From the NCBI GenBank assembly GCA_013289095.1, contig JABDAO010000015.1:1-42199 (forward strand): a DNA stretch of 42,199 nucleotides. Direction: 5' to 3'. Of the stretch, positions 1 to 7,776 are shown piece by piece. The notes beneath the pieces were generated by a model that was given only the letters and a program-made list of their open reading frames with translations, had not been told where the DNA came from and did no database searches. Numbering within the stretch: position 1 is the stretch's first letter; each line of letters starts with the position of its first letter. The position numbers were made by a program, and so were the translations under genes. The DNA is from Bacteroidota bacterium. GTDB lineage: Bacteria > Bacteroidota > Bacteroidia > Palsa-965.

Positions 1-48
1 ACATTAGGTGTTGATTGGGTGATGGTTGTAGGTGTTTGAGTGAACCTT
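1..48. repeat. Dispersed repeat, copy A (cut by window edge)
   Basis: This stretch matches 39207..39254 at roughly 41 of 48 positions by eye, including the shared run GGTGTTTGAGTGAACC. Copy A lies just past the stop codon of the first TPR gene and overlaps its last two bases; copy B lies upstream of the second 21-bp array. It may extend left of the window. No coding role is apparent. Confidence 0.55.
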
Positions 49-664
49 ATTTAATCAGCCCCAATCCTTCCGTAGCCGATTTATCGCCAGGCGACAACCA
101 CAATACTTTTGTAAAAAGTACTTTGGCTTCGCGTGTCTTGCCCAGTTGAAAATTGGTCCAGGCATACATCAGCAGGGCATCATATCCAAAGGGGTAGAGG
201 TTAACCACCTTTTCGAGGTGCGCAAAGGCTTTCTGGTAATCCTTCTTATCGTAATAAAGAAGCCCCATGCGGTAGTTGGCTGTGGTGTTTTGAGGATCGA
301 CGGAAAGTATCCTGGTGTATTGTGCAGCCACCAGATCCATATTCCCGAGCGCCGCTGCCGGGTATACATAGCCCAGTTTTGCCTCGATAGAATACGGCAT
401 CAGATTCATGGCCGTTTGATACGATGCCATGCTCTCCTTGTATTGGCCCGCTTCGTACTCCAACCAGGCCAGACGCAGATTTATTTCGTACGATGCCGGG
501 TCATACACTTCCTTCATCGTACTTATTGCTCCGGTATAGTCTTTCTTTGTTTCCTTTTCAAAACTCGCCGAAAAGGCGGTGGCTGTCTTATCGGTTTGAG
601 CCGTTGCCTGATTCAGGCCAAAAGCCATGACTGTAACGAAGATAACCCGATTGATCTTTTTCAT
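47..664 (-). CDS. Secreted or periplasmic TPR-repeat protein
   Basis: The 205-residue product starts with a typical signal peptide (KK, hydrophobic core, ending ATAQ near residue 23), so it should be exported to the periplasm or outer membrane. The remainder is made of tetratricopeptide-type helical pairs: residues 35-75 (AWLEYEAGQYKESMASYQTA), 90-125, 128-160 (YRMGLLYYDKKDYQKAFAHLEK) and 163-197. TPR proteins are protein-binding scaffolds; no catalytic motif is present. It is the last gene of the six-gene minus-strand run and begins 81 bp after the TPR/beta-barrel gene, so it may share that transcript. A partner function with the neighbouring TPR outer-membrane protein is inference from position only. 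Confidence 0.8.
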   Translation of the reverse strand: MKKINRVIFVTVMAFGLNQATAQTDKTATAFSASFEKETKKDYTGAISTMKEVYDPASYEINLRLAWLEYEAGQYKESMASYQTAMNLMPYSIEAKLGYVYPAAALGNMDLVAAQYTRILSVDPQNTTANYRMGLLYYDKKDYQKAFAHLEKVVNLYPFGYDALLMYAWTNFQLGKTREAKVLFTKVLWLSPGDKSATEGLGLIK

Positions 665-745
665 ACGCGGTGGTTTATGTACTGGTTCTTACTTGGGATG
701 TGTGAGGAGATTGCGTTTCTGTTGGTTCCGGTTTCTGTTAATGCT

Positions 746-2020
746 TTAGGGTTTAATTTTTACGCCAATAAGGATAAGATTTGAACTATACGGCGAATTA
801 TTCGCGGCGCTTAGCTTATCCTCTACCTGATAAACAGCATACGCTGCAAAATGTTTACCCAGGGGCACAGCAGCCAGGAACGACCAACGCGATACCAGCG
901 CATCGGGAAGGTTGTTTACCAGATACCCGTTTGATTCAACCAGATTAGATCCGTTGCACGTGAGATAAGATGCCGAGACGCAAAAGGTCTTGTATGGCAA
1001 AACAGTGATACTGGGCACGACAGCTGTCTGAAGCGTGGAATACAAATCGGATGTATAGACGTAGCCCGTACAGTTTACCGAAACGCGTGCATTGCCGAAC
1101 GGATACCAGGTAAGCCCCAGATTATGATTAATCTGTGCTTCGTTGCCAAAATTGGAAACACTGCTGCCCAGGATACACTCAAACCGGTTGACTGTTTTTT
1201 TGAGCTGGGCCGAATACACAATAAAGTTGGTTGTCTGTGTTGGTGGCGGTGGCCCAAGCTGCAATTCGCGTATCGGAGGAGGATTCATGGGATGTGGGTT
1301 CTGAGGATTTGGCGGAGGTGGCTTAGGATAGAACCAAACCGAATCTATCTGAGGCCTTGGTGTCAGATCACGGTTCAGGAGATGGACTGCGCCCGACAAG
1401 ACCCAGGTCTGCGCAATGGGGATGGCCGCTTTGATATAATACTGAAACTGTTTCAAGCTCGCCGTATTATCATCCTGTGTGTAATAGGTCACGGCATGGA
1501 AGAGGGAAATACGATCTTTGATGGAATGCCCCAGCCCCGCCTGGTAGTAATGAATACGTTCTGCATCGTTCGTGACAGAAGTCTTGCCTTCGAGCGATAC
1601 AAAACCTACCGGGCTGAGCTTATCTGTACCCAGGCGCACACTCATTTCGTTCGGGAACAACAGACTGAGCTTTCGTGCTTCTTCATACTGACCGGTATAG
1701 ACATAAACAAAATAAAGATATTCCATGGCCAACGGGTCAGCCGTGTTGAATGCCAACGCTTTTTGAAACTGATGTTCAGCAAGCAGATAATCTGATTCTG
1801 AAAAATAGGCAATACCCATCCTCAACCTCAGGTAATAATAATCATTGCCTGCCGCCAGGGCCTTCTTCCCAAAAGATTCGAGGGCATTCCAATCTTTAGC
1901 AAGAAACAAGGCATACGATTTTTCCTCCACCTGAGCAGAACTTAACGTATCCTGTGCCCTGAAACCGGGAGCCGCCAGAAACATCAGTACAACTAACCCA
2001 TAAAGTTTAGGGCAATGCAT
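746..2020 (-). CDS. TPR + outer-membrane beta-barrel-like protein with proline-rich loop
   Basis: The 424-residue product has a signal peptide (about residues 1-22, ending GFRAQ). Residues 30-140 contain TPR-like helical repeats (YLRLRMGIAYFSESDYLLAEHQFQ). From about residue 145 onward alternating hydrophobic and polar segments rich in aromatic residues suggest a beta-barrel. The barrel-like part is interrupted near residues 230-260 by a run of Pro/Asn residues (PKPPPPNPQNP... PPPIRE), probably an extracellular loop. The start lies inside the 3' end of the upstream transporter/peptidase gene (28-bp overlap), which argues for translational coupling. I do not recognise the exact family; Bacteroidota have many TPR-barrel hybrids of unknown role. 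The barrel call rests on sequence texture, not a named domain. Confidence 0.7.
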   Translation of the reverse strand: MHCPKLYGLVVLMFLAAPGFRAQDTLSSAQVEEKSYALFLAKDWNALESFGKKALAAGNDYYYLRLRMGIAYFSESDYLLAEHQFQKALAFNTADPLAMEYLYFVYVYTGQYEEARKLSLLFPNEMSVRLGTDKLSPVGFVSLEGKTSVTNDAERIHYYQAGLGHSIKDRISLFHAVTYYTQDDNTASLKQFQYYIKAAIPIAQTWVLSGAVHLLNRDLTPRPQIDSVWFYPKPPPPNPQNPHPMNPPPIRELQLGPPPPTQTTNFIVYSAQLKKTVNRFECILGSSVSNFGNEAQINHNLGLTWYPFGNARVSVNCTGYVYTSDLYSTLQTAVVPSITVLPYKTFCVSASYLTCNGSNLVESNGYLVNNLPDALVSRWSFLAAVPLGKHFAAYAVYQVEDKLSAANNSPYSSNLILIGVKIKP

Positions 2021-4188
2021 AGGTCTTTTTCTTTAGCTATAAATTTCATCAACCGGTTTTCGCCCAGGATAAGTTCAAAATCAATGCGTCTTCTGACAGC
2101 CTTGCCCGCCCTGGCCACTGCAGCGCTTTCAATACGAACGTGTGCCGGCGTCTGAATAGTATCGATCGATGCAAAACGGGAGACGTATTCAGAATGCAGA
2201 TAAACATAAAACGGCGCTATGAAATCCTGGGCAAGCTTTGCAATGCCCCGGTGAAAACCCTCTATTGGCAAATGATCGGTCAGCTCCATGTCCTGAAAAT
2301 AACTCAGCAGGATCTTGTGTGCCCCGAGGTAGAAATAATAAAGCGCACTTTGCTTGTTTCCTGCAAACGAAGTAAAATAATGCAGGCTGCCGTTGTTGCT
2401 GAAATAGGCCGCCGACTCGGTTTGATGACAATACAGACAAGCCTGATTCAGCGCATCCACAACCACTTCCCAGCTGCCCGTTGTCTTCTTCCCTCCCCGT
2501 TCTTCATCAAACATCAGCTTCATGCCCGGGATAAAATGAAAGGCGCTTGCAAGAAGCGGAGTGGAACGGGGCGGTAAAAGATGCTGGCCCTCGGTTGGAT
2601 ACGCAAATGAATGAAAAGAGTAAGCATCCGCGCTTCGGTCTGCATAGTATGCAAAGGGGTATGCGATGGTTTTTGCCCCAACCAACGCGTTGGCCTGTAC
2701 CTGAAAATGAATATGCGGTTCTGGCGAACGGCCTGAATTGCCGCAGGCGGCCAGCACATCGCCCTTACAGACGTAATCGCCAAGCTTCACCTTCAAACTT
2801 TCCTTTTTCAGGTGACTGAGTTGGGTAAACACATAATCGCCGTGTTTGATGACGATGGAGTTGCCCCAGTTATCGCCCAGGTTTACATCGCCTATGGCAT
2901 TGTCGTCTATGCCATCCACCAGATTCACCACATAGCCTGCTGCCGGGGCAAGAACCGGGAGGTTGTAGCAAAAAAAATCGGTCACTTCTTTTCCCAAAAG
3001 CTTAAATGTTTTGCCGGTATCATCCACCACCACAAAATCCCAGGCATATTTCCAATCTTCGCGGTGGGTTATTTTTCCTTCATGCCCCTGCGACACATTC
3101 CACTCCCCATAAAACGGGAGGTGAAGATGGAAATACGTATCCTTATTAAACCGCTCCCTGCCTGTAATAAACGCATACAGGTTCTTTTCGGGCGAGTATT
3201 GCTGGTACTGCACCAGGTTTAGCTTTCCGGTGGCATACCGGTTGTTCAATGCAAACAGCGCCAGGATTACAACCAGACTAAAGGGCAATGAATAAAGCGG
3301 CAGCTGCCAGGTGCCTGTAATTTTTCCGAGCGCAGCAATAAACAAGGCAATAAGCGGAGCGCTCAATATGGCCAGGGCGTACGAACGTGGAGACGGCACC
3401 AGAAAAAAGCTGCCGAGTGCAATAGCTGTAAGGATGTAGTTAAACCCAATGTAGCTGTAATCGAGTTCAGAAAGATTGCCCTGCACAAAATAGCAAAACA
3501 AATAACCGCTCAAAAAACCAAGAACAGACAAGCTGAAGGCAATTCGGGAGAATGCGAGCAGACCTGCAGCAATGAGCAGGCCCGAAAACAGGTTGTATTG
3601 AAAAAAGATGGCCCCAAGCGATTTGATATAGACCGTGGCCACAAAGGGTATAGCCCAGGCATTCATCTGCTGATAGAACGAAACAAGCCCGGGCCCGCCC
3701 ATGTTCCACAATTCATTGAAGGTATAAATGCCACGTTCGCTGAGCTGAAGCACACCAAAGCTGCGGGCGCTGAGCAGCATCATCCATACACCGGCAATGA
3801 ACGGAAGACTCAGGAACGGAACACGGTAGGCAGCAGTGAGCGATGCAAGCCAGACAGTAAGCAGCACGGTCAAACAGCCGGCCACAAAAATAAGCGCCAC
3901 CAGGGCCCATCCGAATTTAAAAAACACACCCATGGTAAGGCCCACCAGCAACGCGTTATATCCATAGGTTCCGGTGCGGATGAAGGCCGGGTTAAACCCC
4001 ATGAATTTCGAAAACACGTTGCTGAACACAACCGCCATCAACCCACACACACCCGTTACGGGGTCGCTGAAAGATGCAAGCAGCACCAGGACAGCCAGCT
4101 GGCTGTTGTCAGAAAAAAATACCTGACTGTAGCTGCCTAGGATGCTGCTTTTCCAGAATTTGAATTGGGCAGATGGGTTGCTTGGCAT
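1993..4188 (-). CDS. Urea-transporter domain fused to M23 metallopeptidase
   Basis: The 731-residue product has two parts. Residues 10-315 form a hydrophobic multi-pass domain with the urea transporter (UT) signature around residues 64-86 (FNPAFIRTGTYGYNALLVG), a family of passive urea channels in the inner membrane. Residues 345-500 form an M23 (LytM-type) peptidase domain: H375-x8-D384 (THREDWKYAWDF), H459 in QLSHL, the H492-I-H494 pair and the usual G-D-x-V-x-x-G-x-x-L-A turn. Zinc-ligand positions are therefore present, with the first His nine residues before the Asp as in the QRYA(L)DF-type M23 subgroup. The last 230 residues are less characterised and contain a CLYC motif near residue 585. 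The gene starts one base after the decarboxylase stop codon. The fusion suggests coupling of a channel with a periplasmic peptidase or peptidoglycan-binding domain; the transported solute is not proven. Confidence 0.88.
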   Translation of the reverse strand: MPSNPSAQFKFWKSSILGSYSQVFFSDNSQLAVLVLLASFSDPVTGVCGLMAVVFSNVFSKFMGFNPAFIRTGTYGYNALLVGLTMGVFFKFGWALVALIFVAGCLTVLLTVWLASLTAAYRVPFLSLPFIAGVWMMLLSARSFGVLQLSERGIYTFNELWNMGGPGLVSFYQQMNAWAIPFVATVYIKSLGAIFFQYNLFSGLLIAAGLLAFSRIAFSLSVLGFLSGYLFCYFVQGNLSELDYSYIGFNYILTAIALGSFFLVPSPRSYALAILSAPLIALFIAALGKITGTWQLPLYSLPFSLVVILALFALNNRYATGKLNLVQYQQYSPEKNLYAFITGRERFNKDTYFHLHLPFYGEWNVSQGHEGKITHREDWKYAWDFVVVDDTGKTFKLLGKEVTDFFCYNLPVLAPAAGYVVNLVDGIDDNAIGDVNLGDNWGNSIVIKHGDYVFTQLSHLKKESLKVKLGDYVCKGDVLAACGNSGRSPEPHIHFQVQANALVGAKTIAYPFAYYADRSADAYSFHSFAYPTEGQHLLPPRSTPLLASAFHFIPGMKLMFDEERGGKKTTGSWEVVVDALNQACLYCHQTESAAYFSNNGSLHYFTSFAGNKQSALYYFYLGAHKILLSYFQDMELTDHLPIEGFHRGIAKLAQDFIAPFYVYLHSEYVSRFASIDTIQTPAHVRIESAAVARAGKAVRRRIDFELILGENRLMKFIAKEKDLCIALNFMG

Positions 4189-4189
4189 A

Positions 4190-5548
4190 TCAGATCTTAA
4201 AATCCTTTAAATAGTTTGGCAATACTTCATCGCCTTCAATGCTCCCTAAGGTTTCGCGTTTGCGGATTACATGGGGCTCTTCGTTCATATCGATCAAGAC
4301 AATGGCCGGACGGAGTGAAATAAACTGCATCCACTGGGTCATGTTATAAGCCCCTACACAATGCACCACCACATGATCATCGCGTTTCAGCGGAGGCAGG
4401 GTCACGTTTTCACGGATCACGTCTATGTTCATACAAAGCGGCCCGTATAAAACGGCATCTTCGGTATACTGGCTGAATGATTGAGCCGGACTGATCTTAT
4501 GATCATACCAAAACGAGGTAAACATGATGTTGACACCAAAATCCATAATCGTAGCGCGTCTGCCGTCGGATAAGCGTTTGTTGGAGATGACTGTTCCCAA
4601 AAGATATCCGGCTTCATCAATCAATGCACGGCCGGTTTCGAGGATGAGCAAAGGTAGTTCGTTTTCGAGAAAACCGGCATTGAGTATGGCCGTACTGATG
4701 GCTTCGGCAAACTGATCGAAATTGGGGGATGCATCCACACCCTGCAGATAAGAACCTTTCAACGTATTCTTGGATGCAAAGCCTCCGCCCATATCGATGT
4801 ACTGGATGTTCTTTTTATATTTCTTCCTGATGCCAAGCGCAAGATCAGAAAGTTTGGCTGCGGCCACACCATACGCACTTGGGGCCAGCATGAAAGTGCC
4901 GATATGGCTGTGCAACCCTACGAGCTCCATACAATCATTGAGCATGATCTTGTTGATGGCATCCCAGGCCTGTCCGTTTTCGTAGTTGAAACCAAAGCGG
5001 TCCCACATGGGGTATACGCCTGTGTCCATATTCACGCGTATGGCCACACGGGGTTTTTTCTTCATATCCATGGCCAGTTCCTTGATGAGGTAGAGCTCAT
5101 CGAGGTGGTCGATGTGCAGCAACGAATCGTTGTTGATGGCCAGACGCAGATCGGTTTCGGTTTTATCGGGGCCATTGAAGATAATCTTGCTTCCGGGAAC
5201 CCCGTTCTTCAACGCTTTCTGATATTCAAAACCCGATACCACCTCCCCCCACGATCCTTCCTGGTGAAAGACATTGCACACGGCATTCATGTAATTGGTC
5301 TTGTAACTCCAGGCAAACTGCACCTTGGGGTACCGTGTCTTGAATGCACGGTTGGCATCTTTAAAGGTCTGCCGGATTGTTTTTTCGGAAATAACAAACA
5401 AAGGCGAACCGTGTTTCCCGATCAGGCCTTTTACAGATACCCCGTCTATATGGGTAACCGGCGCATATTCGGTCTTGGTGCCGAATTTGTTCATCACTCC
5501 TACATTAAGCCTCTGGATGACCGGGCGTTCATATTGCAATTTTTTCAT
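4190..5548 (-). CDS. Fold-III PLP decarboxylase with RiPP-leader-like N-terminus
   Basis: The 452-residue product belongs to the diaminopimelate/ornithine decarboxylase (alanine-racemase fold) family. Visible active-site features: the PLP lysine K83 in SYKTNY, HSHIG at 213-217, the phosphate-binding DMGGGF at 252-257, ETGR at 304-307 (usually EPGR), C372 in GPLCMNID and Y401 in GAYN. All key positions are retained, so it should be active, but the amino-acid substrate cannot be read from sequence. Before the catalytic domain are about 23 residues with Y6-x-x-P9-x-I-x-x-L and MNKFG, resembling the YxxP leader motif bound by PqqD-type RRE proteins in lasso-peptide systems. A PqqD-like protein and an ATP-grasp ligase are encoded just upstream (74 bp to the ligase gene). 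The start gives exactly this N-terminus with no other upstream Met. Confidence 0.88.
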   Translation of the reverse strand: MKKLQYERPVIQRLNVGVMNKFGTKTEYAPVTHIDGVSVKGLIGKHGSPLFVISEKTIRQTFKDANRAFKTRYPKVQFAWSYKTNYMNAVCNVFHQEGSWGEVVSGFEYQKALKNGVPGSKIIFNGPDKTETDLRLAINNDSLLHIDHLDELYLIKELAMDMKKKPRVAIRVNMDTGVYPMWDRFGFNYENGQAWDAINKIMLNDCMELVGLHSHIGTFMLAPSAYGVAAAKLSDLALGIRKKYKKNIQYIDMGGGFASKNTLKGSYLQGVDASPNFDQFAEAISTAILNAGFLENELPLLILETGRALIDEAGYLLGTVISNKRLSDGRRATIMDFGVNIMFTSFWYDHKISPAQSFSQYTEDAVLYGPLCMNIDVIRENVTLPPLKRDDHVVVHCVGAYNMTQWMQFISLRPAIVLIDMNEEPHVIRKRETLGSIEGDEVLPNYLKDFKI

Positions 5549-5622
5549 AGCTTGATCGGGTTAAATGCGTTGTATGTATTCATTGAGTTGCCTGGGGGGA
5601 TGGTTTGAAGACTCCGGGAGGC

Positions 5623-6675
5623 TTACAACTCACCCAGGGTTGATATCTTTTCGAATTCGGCCAGTTCCACAATCAGGTCGAATGAGTAGCGCACAAACAG
5701 TTTCCCGACATCATATTTCTTAAAGGGTTCAACCTTTTTGCCAAGCGCCAGTTGCACCAATGCTTCGGGATGGTTTTGTCCGCAGCCCACAGCCAGATAG
5801 ACCCAGGCCGGAAAACGCGGGTTGATTTCAATGAGATAGTAATCGCCCTCGGCTGTCTTGATAATCTCCAGCTCCATGCCCCCTCTCCACCTGGTCGATT
5901 TCATAAGCCTGCGGGTAAGGCTCATCAGTTCTTTGTCATCGATCGAAATCCCCGACCAGGCCTTTCCTTTATCGGTGATGTACTGTTTGCGCATGGGCAC
6001 AGCCCCTATGGCATTGCCAAGCCCGTCGCCCAGGGCAGTTACATTCACTTCCTGTCCGTATACAAACTGCTGGATGATAATAGGCAGGCCCCATTTGGCG
6101 CTTATCTTGTTGAAATGGCTGACTACCTGCTCGGGTGTATACGCAATAGAAGCATCATAAAATTTCCCCTTCACCACCAGCGGATACGTAAACTCTTCGC
6201 GCAGCGATGGGATTTCGGCCGTACTGAAAATCATCTTGCTGTAGGGGATCTTGATCTTGTGTTTCTTTCCGAATTCAGGCAGGTTGCTCTTATGCCGCTC
6301 TTCGAACTGATCGAGTGTGGGCAGGAACATGTGTATGCCCATTTCTTTTTTCAGCTGATCATTGAGTTTGATGAAGTTGAAGATCTCTGCATCGAAATTA
6401 GGGATGATCACATCGATCTTTTCCTGTTCGTGGATGTATTTAAGCCGGGTGAGCAGGCTTGCCTTGCCGGATGAAGGAAAGGGTATCTGATAGGTCTTGT
6501 CTACCAGGTCGTGCATATAGATGCCCGGCTCAAGGGTTTCGTACGAGAGCCCGATGATGCGTACATCATACAGCTTGCTTTCGCGCAGGGCGCGGATCAC
6601 GGGCACACCCGGACCGGGACTGTCTATAGCATTGAGGCCGGTGACGGCTATGTTAATCTTTTTCCTTTTCATCAT
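5623..6675 (-). CDS. ATP-grasp ligase (carbamoyl-phosphate-synthase-like)
   Basis: The 350-residue product has an N-terminal Rossmann-like pre-ATP-grasp domain (KINIAVTGLNAIDSPGPGV) and an ATP-grasp core: K169 in PLVVKG, the QQFVYGQEVNV strand near residues 202-212, E268/E270 in GGMELE, and the Mg-binding E283-I-N285-P in LIEINPRFP. ATP-grasp enzymes join a carboxylate, activated as an acyl phosphate, to an amine, thiol or hydroxyl. The acceptor and donor here are unknown. It overlaps the PqqD-like gene by 23 bp and precedes the decarboxylase by 74 bp, so the three are probably one functional unit. It could be an amino-acid ligase or a peptide-modifying ligase; the RRE neighbour favours the second, as inference. 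Either of two adjacent Met codons could be the start. Confidence 0.88.
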   Translation of the reverse strand: MMKRKKINIAVTGLNAIDSPGPGVPVIRALRESKLYDVRIIGLSYETLEPGIYMHDLVDKTYQIPFPSSGKASLLTRLKYIHEQEKIDVIIPNFDAEIFNFIKLNDQLKKEMGIHMFLPTLDQFEERHKSNLPEFGKKHKIKIPYSKMIFSTAEIPSLREEFTYPLVVKGKFYDASIAYTPEQVVSHFNKISAKWGLPIIIQQFVYGQEVNVTALGDGLGNAIGAVPMRKQYITDKGKAWSGISIDDKELMSLTRRLMKSTRWRGGMELEIIKTAEGDYYLIEINPRFPAWVYLAVGCGQNHPEALVQLALGKKVEPFKKYDVGKLFVRYSFDLIVELAEFEKISTLGEL

Positions 6676-6913
6676 TTTCTGAAAGTTTCAGTTTGCTGAT
6701 CATATTAACAAAGTCATACAGGTCGCGTTCAAACGTCGCTTCATCAGTCATATACTGTTTCACGATGAGGGCTTTCACTTCCTCGTTCGCTTTCCCTTCC
6801 TTCAGCATTTTGATGATTTCAAGACCAATGGGGTTTGTGGAGAATGAATCGCCCGTAGAAGGATCGAAGATGAAGCCTGAATCGCTTAGTGCGATGTTTC
6901 GTTTTATTTGCAT
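6653..6913 (-). CDS. PqqD-like RRE (peptide-recognition) protein
   Basis: The 86-residue product from ATG at 6913 matches the PqqD-type pattern: a beta-hairpin with a Gly turn (IALSDSGFIFDPSTGDSF), then STNPIGLEIIKMLKEG, an acidic helix, and a C-terminal helix DLYDFVNMISKLKL. PqqD-like domains (RREs) bind leader peptides of ribosomal peptides through a winged-helix fold and present them to modifying enzymes. The frame stays open upstream to a TTG at 6955, but those residues are unlike the family, so I chose the ATG. The 3' end overlaps the ATP-grasp gene by 23 bp. No separate short precursor with a YxxP leader was found nearby; the only such motif seen is at the N-terminus of the decarboxylase downstream. 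Confidence 0.82.
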   Translation of the reverse strand: MQIKRNIALSDSGFIFDPSTGDSFSTNPIGLEIIKMLKEGKANEEVKALIVKQYMTDEATFERDLYDFVNMISKLKLSENDEKEKD

Positions 6914-7208
6914 GAGCTGAAAGATTAAAGGTGTATGTGTTGTAAGCTGAAACAAAATTGCTTCTTTTCAAGTTTTGTGGTGTTATAGTTTAAAATGAAT
7001 GTTTAATAAGATTAGAGGGAAGGGATAAAAAGAAGCATTGATTTTACCAGAAGCATTCTTCTTGCGGTTAATCGACGAATACCCTGGATCAGAAAAGGGT
7101 GTTCTTTTCCAGAACAGAAGCTGCTTATTCAGGGAGAATATCTTGTCACCCCGAGCAAAAGCCTTACTGGCATTGGCCTCCCCCCCACTCACATCGCCAA
7201 ATCAATGA

Positions 7209-7535
7209 TTCAAGTCGCTCCAGTGCTGATCGCGATCGGGATAATGCTTAACACGATCGGGTCAGGCATCACCACGATCGGGATAATGCTTATCACGATC
7301 GGGTCAGGCATCACCACGATCGGGATAATGCTTATCACGATCGGGTCAGGCATCACCACGATCGGGATAATGCTTATCACGGTCGGGTCAGACATCACCA
7401 CGATCGGGATAATGCTTATCACGATCGGGTCAGGCATCACCACGATCGGGATAATGCTTATCACGGTCGGGTCAGACATCACCGCGATCGGGATAATGCT
7501 TATCACGATCGTGATCAGCACTGGAGCGACTTGAA
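7209..7535. repeat. Tandem array, 13 x 21 bp, enclosed by inverted repeats
   Basis: From 7233 to 7505 there are thirteen consecutive 21-bp units, alternating between two versions: CGATCGGG-ATAATGCTTATCA (seven copies) and CGATCGGG-TCAGGCATCACCA (six copies). Each unit opens with the palindrome CGATCG, apart from a few units with CGGTCG. The array is bounded by a perfect 23-bp inverted repeat (7209..7231 and 7513..7535, beginning TTCAAGTCGCTCCAGTGC), with weaker symmetry continuing inward. Because 21 is divisible by three and the unit lacks stops, long frames are open on both strands (7205..7534 and 7210..7566), but their products are monotonous Ile/Pro/Val or Ile/Gly/Thr repeats and I do not call a gene. 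Confidence 0.95.
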
Positions 7536-7617
7536 GCATCAAAATATGCATTAAAATCAACCTCAATTGAGCTAAAACAGATTGATTTATAGCGAATTAC
7601 ACATTCGCCGGGAGAGA

Positions 7618-7660
7618 TTAAAACGAGCTCAAAGGCCTGCGGTCTTTATTCCGCGGCCCC
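7618..7660 (-). repeat. 43-bp dispersed repeat matching the 3' end of the AraC gene
   Basis: This segment matches 18653..18695 at 40 of 43 positions. The other copy encodes the last residues of the AraC-type regulator (RNKDRRPLSSF then stop), and the copy here preserves that frame and stop codon, although nothing upstream of it resembles AraC. It is either a short gene fragment or a small mobile or regulatory repeat that happens to form the AraC C-terminus. Confidence 0.7.
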
Positions 7661-7675
7661 GCTCAGTCTAGAATC

Positions 7676-7740
7676 TCAAAAAAACAGAACGAGTTCGGCG
7701 AAACGTCACGTTGGCCCGGGTATCTTCTCGTCTTCTGTTT
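7676..7740 (-). terminator. Possible intrinsic terminator of the TPR-SpoIIE gene
   Basis: On the minus strand, AAACAGAA-GACGAG (7740..7727) can pair imperfectly with CTCG-TTCTGTTT (7693..7682) around a GC-rich middle, and is followed by a run of T residues (plus-strand A run at 7678..7684). It lies shortly after the stop of the 7777..9732 gene. The long interrupted stem makes this tentative. Confidence 0.35.
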
Positions 7741-7776
7741 AGATCAGACGCTGTCAGCCGGTTCGTCGCACGCAAC

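Noticed and set aside
146-784. Plus-strand frame opposite the first TPR gene
   Set aside because: It is antisense to two well-supported genes and shows no domain.
6914-6955. TTG-initiated longer form of the PqqD-like protein
   Set aside because: The extra 14 residues are unlike the family, and the ATG at 6913 gives the normal start.
6983-7192. Possible RiPP precursor upstream of the PqqD-like gene (69-residue frame)
   Set aside because: It has no YxxP leader motif or core-like tail, and its composition looks random.
7233-7505. CRISPR array
   Set aside because: Units are contiguous without unique spacers, and no cas genes are present.
7209-7535. Insertion sequence, because of terminal inverted repeats
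   Set aside because: No transposase frame lies between the arms and no target-site duplication is evident; a non-autonomous element cannot be fully excluded.
7205-7566. Long open frames on both strands within the first array
   Set aside because: They follow from a 21-base repeat lacking stop codons; products are monotonous and there is no start context or non-repeat domain.
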